Origin: Saccharothrix ecbatanensis
GTDB taxonomy: Bacteria > Actinomycetota > Actinomycetes > Mycobacteriales > Pseudonocardiaceae
Assembly (NCBI RefSeq): GCF_014205015.1
Contig: NZ_JACHMO010000001.1
Location: 3,224,001-3,288,000, forward strand
DNA: 64,000 nt
Direction of reading: 5' to 3'
Positions 44,015 through 53,075 of the stretch are shown piece after piece; the stretch's first letter is position 1; the number at the start of each line of letters is the position of its first letter. The notes under the pieces were generated by a model that searched no databases, was not told where the DNA came from, and saw only the letters and a program-made list of their open reading frames with translations. The translations under genes and the position numbers were made by a program.

Positions 44015-44796
44015 CAGGCCGGCTCGCCCAGGAAGAACCGGAGGTAGCGCTGATCGACGCGCTCCAACGACAGCAGCACGAACAGGTCGGCGCCGTCGAA
44101 GTCCGGATCGTGCGCCGGCCTGCCGCACACCTGGGCGCCCAACCGCAAATACCCTTTGAGCAGAGGCGGAACCGTGATGCGCGCAGGGCGGGTGACATCC
44201 TCGGCCCGCCACTCCTGCCGCGGGTGGACCCTATGCTCGTACTGGGCGTAGTGCTTGGCGCGCACCAGGTCCCAGACACCCGCCGCCTGTCCGCCGCCGT
44301 CGCGGAGTGGCACCGTGGCGCACCCGGCCAGGTACCGGTGTCCGCTGTGGACCATGTAGCGCGCGATGCCCGCCCACATGAGGCCGACCACCGTGCCCGT
44401 GCGGTGCTCGGAGTGGACGCAGGCACGGCCGGCTTCGACCAGAGCGGGCCTCAACGGGGCCAGTGCGGTGAGGTCGAAGTTCGTCTCGGAGTACAGGCGG
44501 CCCGCCCGAGCGGCCCGGTCGGGCGGCAGCATCCGGTAGGTCGAGACGACCTCGCCCGTCGCGTCGTCCCGGATGAGGAGGTGGTCGCAGAACTCGTCGA
44601 ACTCGTCGATGTCCCGGCCCGGTGGGGAACCGTGCAGCCGCGCGCCCAGTTCCTCGGCGAACACCAGGTACCGCAGGCGCTGCACGGCGTCGACGTCCGC
44701 GGGTGTGCTCGCGACGAACAACGAGTACCGGCCGGTCGCGACCAGCGGTTGCGCGTTGCCGACAGGAGTGTCCGCCAGCGGTGGCGACTGTGCCAT
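44014..44796 (-). CDS. OlsB-like N-acyltransferase (ornithine-acyl carrier protein type)
   Basis: A 260-residue GNAT-fold protein of the hemolysin-like/OlsB group: VQRLRYLVFAEELGARLHG, then DIDEFDEFCDHLLIRD and VVSTYRMLPPDRA, and a C-terminal GADLFVLLSLERV. OlsB moves a 3-hydroxyacyl chain from ACP to the alpha-amino group of ornithine, giving lyso-ornithine lipid. The ATG at 44796 has GAAGG upstream. The tight overlap with the PlsC-type gene downstream strongly supports the lipid assignment, although another amino-acid acceptor is possible. Confidence 0.82.
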   Translation of the reverse strand: MAQSPPLADTPVGNAQPLVATGRYSLFVASTPADVDAVQRLRYLVFAEELGARLHGSPPGRDIDEFDEFCDHLLIRDDATGEVVSTYRMLPPDRAARAGRLYSETNFDLTALAPLRPALVEAGRACVHSEHRTGTVVGLMWAGIARYMVHSGHRYLAGCATVPLRDGGGQAAGVWDLVRAKHYAQYEHRVHPRQEWRAEDVTRPARITVPPLLKGYLRLGAQVCGRPAHDPDFDGADLFVLLSLERVDQRYLRFFLGEPA

Positions 44797-44867
44797 GGCC
44801 TTCGGCCCTATCTGCTCAGGTCCCACCCGGGACAACCCGTTCCCCGACCGGCCGAGGGAATCGGCAG

Positions 44868-45689
44868 TCAGGGCAGGTTCTTCTCCAAGGCGGCCACGTA
44901 CGCCTTCATCAGGTGGTCCCGCATCCCGTCGCCGGCGGGGGCGAGCGGGTCGGCCATCATGCCCTTGCCGCGGTCGAGCAGGTTGGACACCGCGGGCATG
45001 GACTCGCGGACCCGGCCGGAGGAGTCGATGTAGCGCAGCGACGCGACGTGGTGGAACACCGGCTCGGGCGGGACCTGGGCGACGATGTCGTTGTTGTTGA
45101 CCACCCGGAACGTGCGCCCTTTCAGGGCCTTGTCGTAGGCGGAGGCCAAGGAGCGGTCGCAGGTGCGGGGCTGGCCGAAGGTGTAGACGCCCTGGGCCGA
45201 GAGCCTGGGGTCCTCGAAGTGCAGCCAAGCCGCGGCCAGCATCGCCAGCCCACCACCGAGGCTGTGCCCGGTGAACCACACAGTCTGCTCGGCATCACGC
45301 AGCTCCTCCACGGCCGCGAGCACGGACGGCATCACCGCCCGCAGCGCCTCGGCGAACCCGTAGTGGACCAGACCGGTGCCCGCCGGACCCGGCCACGGCG
45401 GAGTGGTCGTATCCGACAGCCAGTCCCGCAACTGGACCGGCTCCGTGCCGCGGAACGCGGTGACGATCATCGTCGGACTGGCCATCGTGTACGCCTGGGT
45501 GTCGCTGAGCGCGAACGGCGGCGAGAACGTCGAGTGGTGGTGGCGGACCCGGTCGAACCCCCACTCGGCGGCGGTCGCCTCGATCTGTTCCCGGTCCTGG
45601 TAGGCCAACTCGGCGGCCTTGGCCATGCAGTACGCCTGGCGGGCGTCGTACCCGGTGGCCTGGTGGTTCAGCGTCGGCGCAGACATCAT
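44868..45689 (-). CDS. Class 3 lipase
   Basis: A 273-residue alpha/beta hydrolase of the lipase-3 family. The nucleophile elbow is VWFTGHSLGGGLAMLAA near residue 143. The segment VTAFRGTEPVQLRDWLSD is the family's conserved FRGT block, and the acid and base residues are in RVVNNNDIVAQVPP and FHHVASLRYID. There is no signal peptide, so it is probably intracellular. It lies 71 bases upstream of the OlsB-like gene on the same strand and may act in turnover of the same lipids. Confidence 0.88.
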   Translation of the reverse strand: MMSAPTLNHQATGYDARQAYCMAKAAELAYQDREQIEATAAEWGFDRVRHHHSTFSPPFALSDTQAYTMASPTMIVTAFRGTEPVQLRDWLSDTTTPPWPGPAGTGLVHYGFAEALRAVMPSVLAAVEELRDAEQTVWFTGHSLGGGLAMLAAAWLHFEDPRLSAQGVYTFGQPRTCDRSLASAYDKALKGRTFRVVNNNDIVAQVPPEPVFHHVASLRYIDSSGRVRESMPAVSNLLDRGKGMMADPLAPAGDGMRDHLMKAYVAALEKNLP

Positions 45690-46085
45690 CCATCCTCACG
45701 AAGGCAACAGGTCGCATGGCGGCGACGATCCCGCCCGCACTTCCTGCCTACCTGTGCCCCTACCCGACCCACCACCGCACAGCCGGTCCTTCACCCCACC
45801 GAGGCGCTCTCTCACCCTGTTCGTGTTCACCAAGCGGAATCCGAACCGGTCGGTGACGCGTCCCAACGCTCCTCGGGGCGGCCGGTCTGCATCCGATCAG
45901 GTCCTCGGGCATGACGCGCTCCTCGCTGTCGCCCAAGGTGGGCTCTCCTCGCTCCCGTACGTCCGTTCGTTGGTCGAATCGGTTCGACCAACCGAGAGAC
46001 CGTTGCGCTGCGACTTCCAGTAGCCGTAGCGTCTAAACCGCTCGAACCGGTTCGACTCTTGTCCCCCACCTTCCCCGGAGTCCCC
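45690..46085. other. Intergenic region with operator-like palindromes
   Basis: About 395 bases between the lipase (minus) and the glycosidase (plus). Besides the palindromes annotated separately it has no convincing coding frame. CCGGAGTCCCC at the right end is the ribosome binding site of the glycosidase. Confidence 0.4.
45971..46055 (+). promoter_or_regulatory. Two operator-like palindromes upstream of the glycosidase
   Basis: Site 1, 45971-45992: arms TTGGTCGAA and TTCGACCAA around TCGG. Site 2, 46042-46055: TCGAACCGGTTCGA, a perfect 14-base palindrome, 31 bases before the ATG. The centre-CG palindromes with AACCGGTT resemble LacI-family sites that control sugar genes. No LacI-type regulator is in the window. 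Confidence 0.6.
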
Positions 46086-47654
46086 ATGGTTCAACGGCGA
46101 ACTCTGCCCTTGGCGCTGGCCGCTGTCCTGGCCGCGTGCGCCCTGTCCCCCAGCGCCGCCTCGGCGGCCACCGACACCCTGACCGTCGACCTCGGCGCCA
46201 GCACCGGCGCCTTCCACGGCGGTGCCGCAGGTTCCCTCTACGGCGTCTACGGCCCCGGCGTGCCCAGCGACGCCGTGCTCGCGGGCTTCTACCCCAAGAC
46301 CCTGTCCACCAAGTCGCAGGACGGCCCGCAGCACCCCGGCGCCGACGCGCTGGAAGTGGTCGAGCCCTTCGTGGCCAACGGCGGCCGTGACGTCTACATC
46401 TACATGACCGACGTCTACCGGGGCTTCCCGTACCAGCGGCAGCCCGGCCAGGCCGGTCGCGACGACTACCGGACCAAGATCGAGGCCCAAGTCCGCCAGG
46501 TGGTGGGGTCGCCGCACCGTGACCACATCGTCTACGTGCCCTTCAACGAGCCGGAAGGCAACTTCTACGGCACCGGCCAGCACAGCTACGACAAGGTCAG
46601 CTGGCTGCGCGACCCACGCGCCTACTTCGAGGAGTGGAAGCAGCTCTACGACCTGATCAAGCGGCTGGACCCCGGCGCCCGCATCGCCGGACCCAACACC
46701 AGCGTGCTGTACGACCAGGTGAAGGGCTTCCTGGAGTACTGCAAGGCGAACGACTGCATGCCCGACGTGATCACCTGGCACGAGCTCTCGTCGCCGGACA
46801 AGGTGCGCAACAGTGTCGCCAAGTACCGCTCGTGGGAACGGGAGCTGGGCATCGGTCCGCTGCCCGTCAACATCAACGAGTACGCCTACCGCTACCACCT
46901 CTCGGTGCCCGGTCAGATGATCCAGTGGATCTCCGCGCTGGAAGAGTCCAAGGTGGACGGCGACCTGGCGTACTGGAACATCGACGGCAACCTCAACGAC
47001 TCGGTCGCCGAGGCCAACAAGGCCAACGGCCAGTGGTGGCTGTTCAACGCCTACGGTCGGATGAGCGGCGACACGGTCCGCGTGACCCCTCCGAACCCCG
47101 GGCAGCAGTACACCCTTCAGGGCGTGGCCACGGTCGACCGCGGCAAGAGGCAGTCGCGCACCATCCTCGGCGGCGCGGACGGCTCCGCCGACGTGCGCTT
47201 CACCAACGTCGACCGCGGTCTGTTCGGCGACCGGGTGCACGTCACCGTGGAAGAGATCCCGTGGACGGGGCAGCTCGGCGACTCCCCCGCGCCGCGGCGG
47301 CTGCTCGAGACCGTGCGCACCGTGGCCGGCGACGGCAGCCTGGTCCTGCCGTTCACCGACCTGAAGGAGATGTCGGCATACCAGGTGATCATCAGCCCGG
47401 CCGGCCGCGGCACGACCGCCGGGGCGAGCACGCGGTGGCAGAAGACCTACGAGGCCGAGGATGCCGCGCACACCGGCACCGGCTGGAGCCGCAACGGCCC
47501 CGAGGGCAGTCCGCGCAACGTCGGCAAGTTCGCCACCTCGAACCTCTACAACGTCGGCGGTCTGCGCACCGGCTCCGACGTAGTGCTCACGTTCGACGTG
47601 GAGGTCCCGGAAGCAGGCGCCTACGACCTCAGCGTGTTCGCCAGCAGCTATTGA
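46086..47654 (+). pseudogene. Secreted GH39-like glycosidase cut by an IS element
   Basis: 522 residues remain. A Sec signal (LPLALAAVLAACALSPSAA SA) is followed by a clan-A glycoside hydrolase domain: acid/base Glu in VPFNEPEGNF, nucleophile Glu in VNINEYAYRYH, and GDLAYWNIDGNLND. The fold resembles GH39 xylosidases and iduronidases. An Ig-like linker and the first 50 residues of a carbohydrate-binding module (YEAEDAAHTGTGWSRNG) come next. Translation stops at TGA supplied by the left end of the IS at 47655. The catalytic domain is complete, so an active truncated enzyme is possible. The lost tail is not found beyond the IS. A decayed paralogue is at 20440. Confidence 0.75.
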
Positions 47655-48700
47655 GCCGAAAGTGTTCGGTTGCCTACATGATGGCGTAGCGGACGTGTGG
47701 GGCACGGAAGTAGCCGCGGACGATGTGCGGTTGGCGTTGGCGGCGGCGTAGGAAGCGTCGGGATTCGTGGGCGAGGCGGTCGACGGTGTGGGCTCGGGAG
47801 GCGTTGACGTTGCGTTTGAGGTCGGCGTTGAGCAGTTCGTCGGGGTTGAGTTCGGGGCTGTAGCCGGGCATCAGGTGCAGCTCGACCCGGTCGGCATTGC
47901 TTCGATGGACCGGGTGCCGGTCGGCGACGACGTGGACCTTCCGGCCGGCCTGGCTTGCCACGCGGTCGAGGAACGCGGTGAACACCGGTGCGGTGAACCG
48001 CTCGGTGAACACGGTGAACCACAGCGCGCCGCGTGAGGCGACGGCGGACATGACGTTGACCCGCAGGCGTTTCCCGGTCACCCGCATGATCGGCGTGCGG
48101 CCCTTCGGCGCCCAGGACCGGCCTGGCGGTGCGGCGTCGGAGTGCAGCCCGCACTGGTCCACCCACGCGATCGCCGCACCCTCCGATTTTGCCCGTGTCT
48201 CGATCGCCGGGTACTGCTCGTCCAGCCACGCGCGCACCGCGGCGGGTTGCTGTTCGTAGGCGCGTCGGGCCGGGCGTTGCGGGGTGAATCCGTGGCGGCG
48301 CAGCCACAGCCCGACGCCCTGCTCGGTCATGTCGACCCCGACGACCAGCCGGATCAGCTCGACCACCGCCTGGCGGGTCCACAGCGGGCCGCCGATCAGC
48401 AGCTCCTCGGGCGTGTAGTCGGCCATGGCCGTGAACAGGGTGCCCCGATCCGCCGCATTGATCAGTTCGGCGGGGCCGGGCCGCCCCGTGCGGGTCGCCA
48501 GGCCGTCGCGACCCTCCCGCCGGTAGGCACGCCACCAGGTGCCCACCGAGCGCTCCGAGACTCCGAATACCTCCGCGGCCTGCCGATAGCCCTCGACCCG
48601 ACCGGACTCCAGCGCGGCCACCACCCGCAACCGCAGCACCTCACGCTCTGCGGGCGACAACCGGTGCGCACCCTCTAGCCTGAACCGACTTTATCGAGCC
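47655..48700 (-). mobile_element. IS630-type insertion sequence
   Basis: The element contains one transposase gene. Its ends, TGAGCCGAAAGTGTTCGGTT on the left and the reverse complement TGGCTCGATAAAGTCGGTT on the right, form an imperfect inverted repeat. It sits inside the carbohydrate-binding module of the glycosidase; the gene's remainder does not resume on the right side, so a deletion followed insertion. Exact boundaries and the target duplication could not be fixed. Confidence 0.7.
47674..48660 (-). CDS. IS630-family transposase
   Basis: A 328-residue DDE transposase. The N-terminal helix-turn-helix is VEGYRQAAEVFGVSERSVGT then WWRAYRREG, followed by a second helical domain (WTRQAVVELIRLVVGVDMTE). 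Catalytic Asp residues lie in AIAWVDQCGLHSD and VHVVADRHPVHRS, the Glu in GYSPELNPDELLN. It is full length for the family and appears intact. Relics of the same type are at 26165 and 42418. The start is a TTG at 48660. Confidence 0.92.
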   Translation of the reverse strand: MSPAEREVLRLRVVAALESGRVEGYRQAAEVFGVSERSVGTWWRAYRREGRDGLATRTGRPGPAELINAADRGTLFTAMADYTPEELLIGGPLWTRQAVVELIRLVVGVDMTEQGVGLWLRRHGFTPQRPARRAYEQQPAAVRAWLDEQYPAIETRAKSEGAAIAWVDQCGLHSDAAPPGRSWAPKGRTPIMRVTGKRLRVNVMSAVASRGALWFTVFTERFTAPVFTAFLDRVASQAGRKVHVVADRHPVHRSNADRVELHLMPGYSPELNPDELLNADLKRNVNASRAHTVDRLAHESRRFLRRRQRQPHIVRGYFRAPHVRYAIM

Positions 48701-48904
48701 ACAGGATCGGGTATCGGTTCAGAATGGTCACCAGAACCCACGCGAAGAGGCTCTGGAGCGAGGCTGCAATCACGCAGTGCGGAGTGCGAGGTCCCCTTGC
48801 GAGGGGCCGGGCAGGTGCGCGCGAGTCACGCAACCTCTGATAGGGCATAGTGTCCTGCGGTGTCATCGGCCGATGTCGCCTGCCTATGGAGAAGGTGGCA
48901 GGAA

Positions 48905-50047
48905 GTGACGTCGCGCTCACGTGTCCGATGGGCCCGGACCGCCGTGTTGATCGCCTTGGCCGGGGGCACGTGCGCGGTGTCCGCGACACCCTTGGCAGGC
49001 GCCCCGGCACCCATCAGCATCCTGAGCGTGTCAGCCGAGAACGTGAAGCCCGGCGACAAGGTTCACGTTCAGTTCCGCGTCACGAACAACGGGAGCGGGG
49101 CGGACACGGCCATCGTGGTGGTCGGTGGCGGCCTGCAATGCACCACCGGGTGTCGGGCGGAGCCGAACCTCAAACCTGGCCAGAGCCAGGACTTCCAGGC
49201 CACCGTCGTCGCGCCCGAGGTGAACGCGGGCGAGACCCTCGGTGTCAACATCTCGGTCGCCGTGCGGCTCGGCGGGCAGAACAGCTCCGACTACAGGATG
49301 GTCTACATTCACGGCGCGGGCGCGACGCAACCCGATGCGGACAAGCCGTCGTCTGATGCGGACAAACCGTCGTCCGAAGTGGACGGGGTGTCTGGCTGGG
49401 TCCGCGACACCAGCGGCAAGGCGATCGGCGGCGTGGCCCTGACCGTCCAGGACAGCGCCGGGCACGAGTACCGCACGACCAGCGACCAGAGCGGCCGGTT
49501 CTCGACCAAGTCGGGCGCCGGCAAGCCGATCGCCGAGGGCCAGATCACGGTCGACGCGGCCCTGGACGGCTATCGCGCCACCCGCACGACCGTACGGGGC
49601 TCCGCGGGTGACACCGTGACCGTGGAGCTGACCTTGGCCGCCGTGGCCACGCCGGCCGAGACTCTGCCGTCGCCCACTGCAACGACGGCAGCGGACCAGA
49701 CTCCCGAGTCGAAGATCAGCGCAGCCGCAGCGCCACCCCCCGCTCAGGAAGCCGGCAACGACGAGCGCAGCGGTTCGCTGCCATTCATCCTGGGCGGCCT
49801 GCTGGCCGCCGCCGGCCTCGGCGCACTGGCCCTGATCGTAAACCGCCGCCGGAACACGCCGGACGGGCCGGCTCCGCACGCGGCGACTCAGCCGACGGCG
49901 CCGGCCGGAGCGGGCATGAGCGACGCACCGACCGTGGTGCTGTACACGAGACCGACGGCCGACGGGTTCCCCGGCCCGTACAGCGGGCCCACTCAGGGCG
50001 ACAACCAGCAGCGCAGCGACGACCCATACGGCGGGCCGGGCCTCTAA
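48905..50047 (+). CDS. Cell-surface protein with CARDB-like and carboxypeptidase-regulatory-like domains
   Basis: A 380-residue type I membrane protein. A signal peptide (RTAVLIALAGGTCAVSATPL) is followed by a beta-sandwich domain (KPGDKVHVQFRVTNNGSGAD) and a linker with two copies of DADKPSS. A carboxypeptidase-regulatory-like domain follows (VSGWVRDTSGKAIGGVALTV). A Ser/Thr/Ala/Pro-rich stalk leads to one membrane helix near residue 300 (LPFILGGLLAAAGLGALALI), RRR, and a 70-residue cytoplasmic tail. No LPxTG sortase motif is present. GGCAGGAA precedes the GTG at 48905. Probably a surface or adhesion protein; no partner is evident. Confidence 0.75.
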   Translation: MTSRSRVRWARTAVLIALAGGTCAVSATPLAGAPAPISILSVSAENVKPGDKVHVQFRVTNNGSGADTAIVVVGGGLQCTTGCRAEPNLKPGQSQDFQATVVAPEVNAGETLGVNISVAVRLGGQNSSDYRMVYIHGAGATQPDADKPSSDADKPSSEVDGVSGWVRDTSGKAIGGVALTVQDSAGHEYRTTSDQSGRFSTKSGAGKPIAEGQITVDAALDGYRATRTTVRGSAGDTVTVELTLAAVATPAETLPSPTATTAADQTPESKISAAAAPPPAQEAGNDERSGSLPFILGGLLAAAGLGALALIVNRRRNTPDGPAPHAATQPTAPAGAGMSDAPTVVLYTRPTADGFPGPYSGPTQGDNQQRSDDPYGGPGL

Positions 50048-50108
50048 GTACTTCAGCCGTACCTGCTGGATCCTGATCGTCATCGCCCCGGTGTGAAAGG
50101 GCCGCTGT

Positions 50109-50215
50109 TCAGGCCGTCTGTTGCCGCTGCCGGTAGGTGCTGCTCTTGGTGCGGTTACCGCAGGTGACCATCGAGCATCAGCGACCTGCGCCACTGCGAG
50201 AGACGTCGTATAAGT
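50109..50215 (-). pseudogene. CGNR zinc-finger regulator remnant with a nonsense codon
   Basis: The minus strand reads YDVSRSGAGR, stop, CSMVTCGNRTKSSTYRQRQQ and TA before the terminal TGA. This is the CGNR zinc-finger end of ABATE-domain regulators, in which the position of the internal stop is a Trp (RWCSM); TGG has become TGA. The preceding 130 residues are gone. Confidence 0.7.
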
Positions 50216-50398
50216 ACCCCCGACTCCGAACTTCGTGGCGGCACACGATCGTCTGCTTTCCACGGCCGGCGGTCCCGCTTCGGTGGCGATCGTCAGAACG
50301 GCTCCTCCTCGAACTTCGACAGCCGACGCTTGACGGCCTTCTCCGGCAGCAGGTGCCGCATGCCGTCGCCTACGCGCTGCGCAACGGCCTGATCTGAC

Positions 50399-51237
50399 CG
50401 ACGGCGCACCTGAGCCGCCGTCGACTGAGCGAAGAGGACGACACCAACAACGGCGGCACCGGCGAGGGTGACGGTTCCGCGATCCGGATCGGCTCCACCT
50501 CCTACACCAAGGGAGTGGGCGCGCACGCCGACTCCGCGGTGCACGTCTACCTCGGACGCGCCTGCCAGCGGTTCGAGGCCGAGGTAGGGGTGGACGCCGA
50601 GGGCAGGGAGGACAGGGGCAGCGTCCGCTTCCAGGTCTACGGCGACGGCCGGCTCCTGGCCTACACCGACGTGCTGCGCGGTGGCGGCGCCCCGGTCTCC
50701 CTCTCGGTGCCGACCAACGGCTTCCACACCTTGGAGCTGCGCGTGACCGACGCCCGTGACGGCAAAGACCACGACCACGCGAACTGGGCCGACGCCAGGG
50801 TTTCCTGCGTCGGCACGGCATCCGGCGGCGCGTTCGTCAGCGACCGCGACTTCGAGCCCACCAACGGATGGGGCCCGGTCGAGCGGGACACGAGCAACGG
50901 CGAAGTCCAGGCGCTCGACGGCACTGTCCTGACCACCGGCGGCGTCCGCTACACCAAGGGTCTCGGCGTCCACGCCCCGGCGACGGTGACCATCCCTGTC
51001 GACGGCGCCTGCCACGGCCTCGACACCGAGATCGGCTCCAACGGCTCGGTCACGTTCGAGGTGATCGCCGACGGTCGGACCGTCCACACCACCCCGGTGT
51101 TGCGGGGCGGCCAAACGGCGAACATCGCCGTCGGCCTCAGCCGTCCGGCGTCGCTGACCCTCAAGGTCAACGACGCCGGCGACGGCAAGTCCTACGACCA
51201 CGCCAACTGGGCGGCCGCACGCCTGTCGTGCGACTGA
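50399..51237 (+). pseudogene. Two NPCBM carbohydrate-binding modules, remnant of a larger secreted protein
   Basis: Two NPCBM-like modules in tandem. The first: SYTKGVGAHADSAVHVYLG, then ELRVTDARDGKDHDHANW and ARVSC. The second: WGPVERDTSNGEVQALDG, YTKGLGVHAPATVTI, DAGDGKSYDHANWAAARLSC. Each normally follows a glycosidase domain in large secreted enzymes. The frame opens at 50399 just after a stop, has no signal peptide, and the first in-frame start (GTG 50515) lies inside module 1. It may be the lost tail of the glycosidase at 46086 or of another enzyme. Confidence 0.7.
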
Positions 51238-51251
51238 CCCGCAGGTGAGAC

Positions 51252-51288
51252 CTCACGGGCCCGGAACACCACGAACCGGGCCCGTGAG
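51252..51288. terminator. 13-bp stem-loop between convergent genes
   Basis: CTCACGGGCCCGG at 51252-51264 pairs exactly with 51276-51288 around an 11-base loop. It lies 14 bases after the NPCBM remnant and can also serve the minus-strand ABC operon ending at 51445. Confidence 0.75.
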
Positions 51289-51444
51289 CGCACACCCGAA
51301 CCGGGTGCCGCCGATGTAGCTGTGGCGCTGTGTGACGGCGGTCGCCCGCGGTGGTCGGTGCGGTCAGGTAGAGCGGGATCGTGCAGCTGTCGTAGATCCG
51401 CGCGGCGCGGTCGCCGGCTCGTCCCGATCGACTGACCCGCGGGT

Positions 51445-52167
51445 CTAGTTCGCCTCGCCCGTCAGCGCGAACGACCGCAGCCGCCGGGTGGCCCCGACCG
51501 TGCCCGCCACGACGAACACCGACACCGTGATCAACGCGGTCGACACCGACATCGTCGAGGCGATCAGCGGGGTGTCGCCGATCGCGTCCGCGATGGCCGT
51601 CGCGTGCTGGCGGATGCTGAACACGCGGGCGCCGTCGACGAACGACACCAGCAGGTTCTCCCACAGCACGATGTAGACGAGGCCGACCGCGACCGGGCGC
51701 TTGGTCATCACGCTCAGGGCGAGGAACAGGGCGCTGTACGCCAGCGCGCCGAGTGCCGTGCCGACGATCAAGCCGACCGCCAGCGTGCCGGAGCCCGCGA
51801 TCAAGGCCGCGATGGCCAGCGGCAGGGCGGTGGCCGCGGTGGTCACCAGCCAGGCGACCAGGAGCTTGGACAGGATGATCTCCGAGCGCGGCAGCGGCTT
51901 GGTGATCAGGTGGGTGATGGTGCCGTCGTCGATCTCGAGGCCGAGCACGCTGCTGCCGACGATCAGCGCGGTCAGCGGCAGGATGACCGCGAGTCCGAGG
52001 TTGGAGAAGACCAGCGGGCCCCAGTCGGACGGGGTCACGTACTCGTCCTCCTCGGTGACGGCCAGCAGGGTCAGCCCGATCAGGATGATCGGCATGGGGA
52101 GCAGCAACAGCACGCGCCTGCGCCCGAGGAGGGCCCTGGCCGTGAGGCCGATGATCGTCGGGTTCAT
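51445..52167 (-). CDS. ABC-2-type transporter permease (second permease of the operon)
   Basis: A 240-residue membrane protein with six helices: VLLLLPMPIILIGLTLLAV, LVFSNLGLAVILPLTALIVG, LLVAWLVTTAATALPLAIAA, LIVGTALGALAYSALFLALS, VGLVYIVLWENLLVSFV and a last one near ALITVSVFVVAGTVGA. ITHLITKPLPRSEIILSKLL is typical of ABC-2 permeases. It overlaps the ATPase gene upstream by four bases and is the last gene of a four-gene operon (53925, 53072, 52164, 51445). Confidence 0.85.
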   Translation of the reverse strand: MNPTIIGLTARALLGRRRVLLLLPMPIILIGLTLLAVTEEDEYVTPSDWGPLVFSNLGLAVILPLTALIVGSSVLGLEIDDGTITHLITKPLPRSEIILSKLLVAWLVTTAATALPLAIAALIAGSGTLAVGLIVGTALGALAYSALFLALSVMTKRPVAVGLVYIVLWENLLVSFVDGARVFSIRQHATAIADAIGDTPLIASTMSVSTALITVSVFVVAGTVGATRRLRSFALTGEAN

Positions 52168-53075
52168 GTGGTCACCAGGTAGGAGAAGACCTTCTCGAGG
52201 GACTCGTCCGAAGGCAGGATCGTGGTCAACCGGATGCCCTGGGCCTTGGCGAGCTTGGCCAGGACGCGGGTGAAGGCGCCGTAGTCACTGGTGTGCACCT
52301 GGATGCCCGCCGCGGCGATGCTCACCCCGGAGACCGACGGCTCGCCCATCAGCGCTGTCGCGAGGAGACGGTCGTCGGAGGAGGCGATGGTGAACACGTG
52401 CGGGCGGGTGGTCATCAGCCGCCGGATGTGCCGGTAGTCGCCGGAAGCGGCGAGCCTGCCCGACACGATCACCTGCACGGTGCCGGAGAGCTGCTCGACC
52501 TCCTCGAGGATGTGGGAGCTGAACACGATGGTCCGCCCCTCCGCGGCCATGCCGTCGAGCAGCTCCATCATGTGCATCCGCTGCCGGGGGTCCATGCCGT
52601 TGAACGGCTCGTCCAGCAGCAGCACCCCCGGATCGTGCACCAGCGCGGCGGCGACCCGGCTCCGCTGGCGCATCCCCTTGGAGTAGGTGGAGATCCGGCG
52701 GTCCTGCGCGTCACGCAGGTCCACGGTGTCCAGCGCGGCGCGGGCGGCGGCCGTCGGGTCGGGGAGCTTGTGCAGCTTGGCGCTCGCCAGGACGAACTCC
52801 CACGCGGTGAGGAAACCCGGCACGCTCTCGCGCTCGGTCACCAGGCCGAGCTTGCGGTACATGGCGGGGTTGGCCCACGCGGGCTCGCCGCCGATCGTGA
52901 CGGTGCCCTGCGACGGTGCCAGCAGGCCCGCCATCAGGTGCAGCACGGTGGTCTTGCCCGCGCCGTTGGGCCCGAGGAGGCCGGTCAGGCCGGGGCCGAT
53001 CGACAGGGTCACGTCGTTGACCGCGACCACGTTGCCGTACCAGCGGGACACGCCTGCGAGTTCGACGGTGTTCAT
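52164..53075 (-). CDS. ABC transporter ATP-binding protein
   Basis: A 303-residue ATPase: Walker A GLLGPNGAGKTTVLHL near residue 38, signature YSKGMRQRSRVAAAL, Walker B VLLLDEPFNGMDP, switch His in FSSHILEEVEQL. YSKGM in place of LSGGQ is usual in ABC-2 export ATPases. It ends with a 90-residue C-terminal domain. Its start overlaps the stop of the first permease (ATGA), and it serves one of the two permeases. Confidence 0.93.
   Translation of the reverse strand: MNTVELAGVSRWYGNVVAVNDVTLSIGPGLTGLLGPNGAGKTTVLHLMAGLLAPSQGTVTIGGEPAWANPAMYRKLGLVTERESVPGFLTAWEFVLASAKLHKLPDPTAAARAALDTVDLRDAQDRRISTYSKGMRQRSRVAAALVHDPGVLLLDEPFNGMDPRQRMHMMELLDGMAAEGRTIVFSSHILEEVEQLSGTVQVIVSGRLAASGDYRHIRRLMTTRPHVFTIASSDDRLLATALMGEPSVSGVSIAAAGIQVHTSDYGAFTRVLAKLAKAQGIRLTTILPSDESLEKVFSYLVTT

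Noticed and set aside
45897..47705. 602-aa minus-strand frame over the glycosidase gene
   Set aside because: Antisense shadow of a clear secreted glycosidase; low-complexity Val/Gly/Arg composition and no motif.
50290..50398. Plus-strand frame ending AVAYALRNGLI as a gene tail
   Set aside because: No recognisable family, no start, and composition ambiguous; left unannotated.
49031..50821. 596-aa minus-strand frame over the surface protein
   Set aside because: Antisense shadow rich in Arg/Pro/Cys; the plus strand has a signal peptide, domains and membrane helix.
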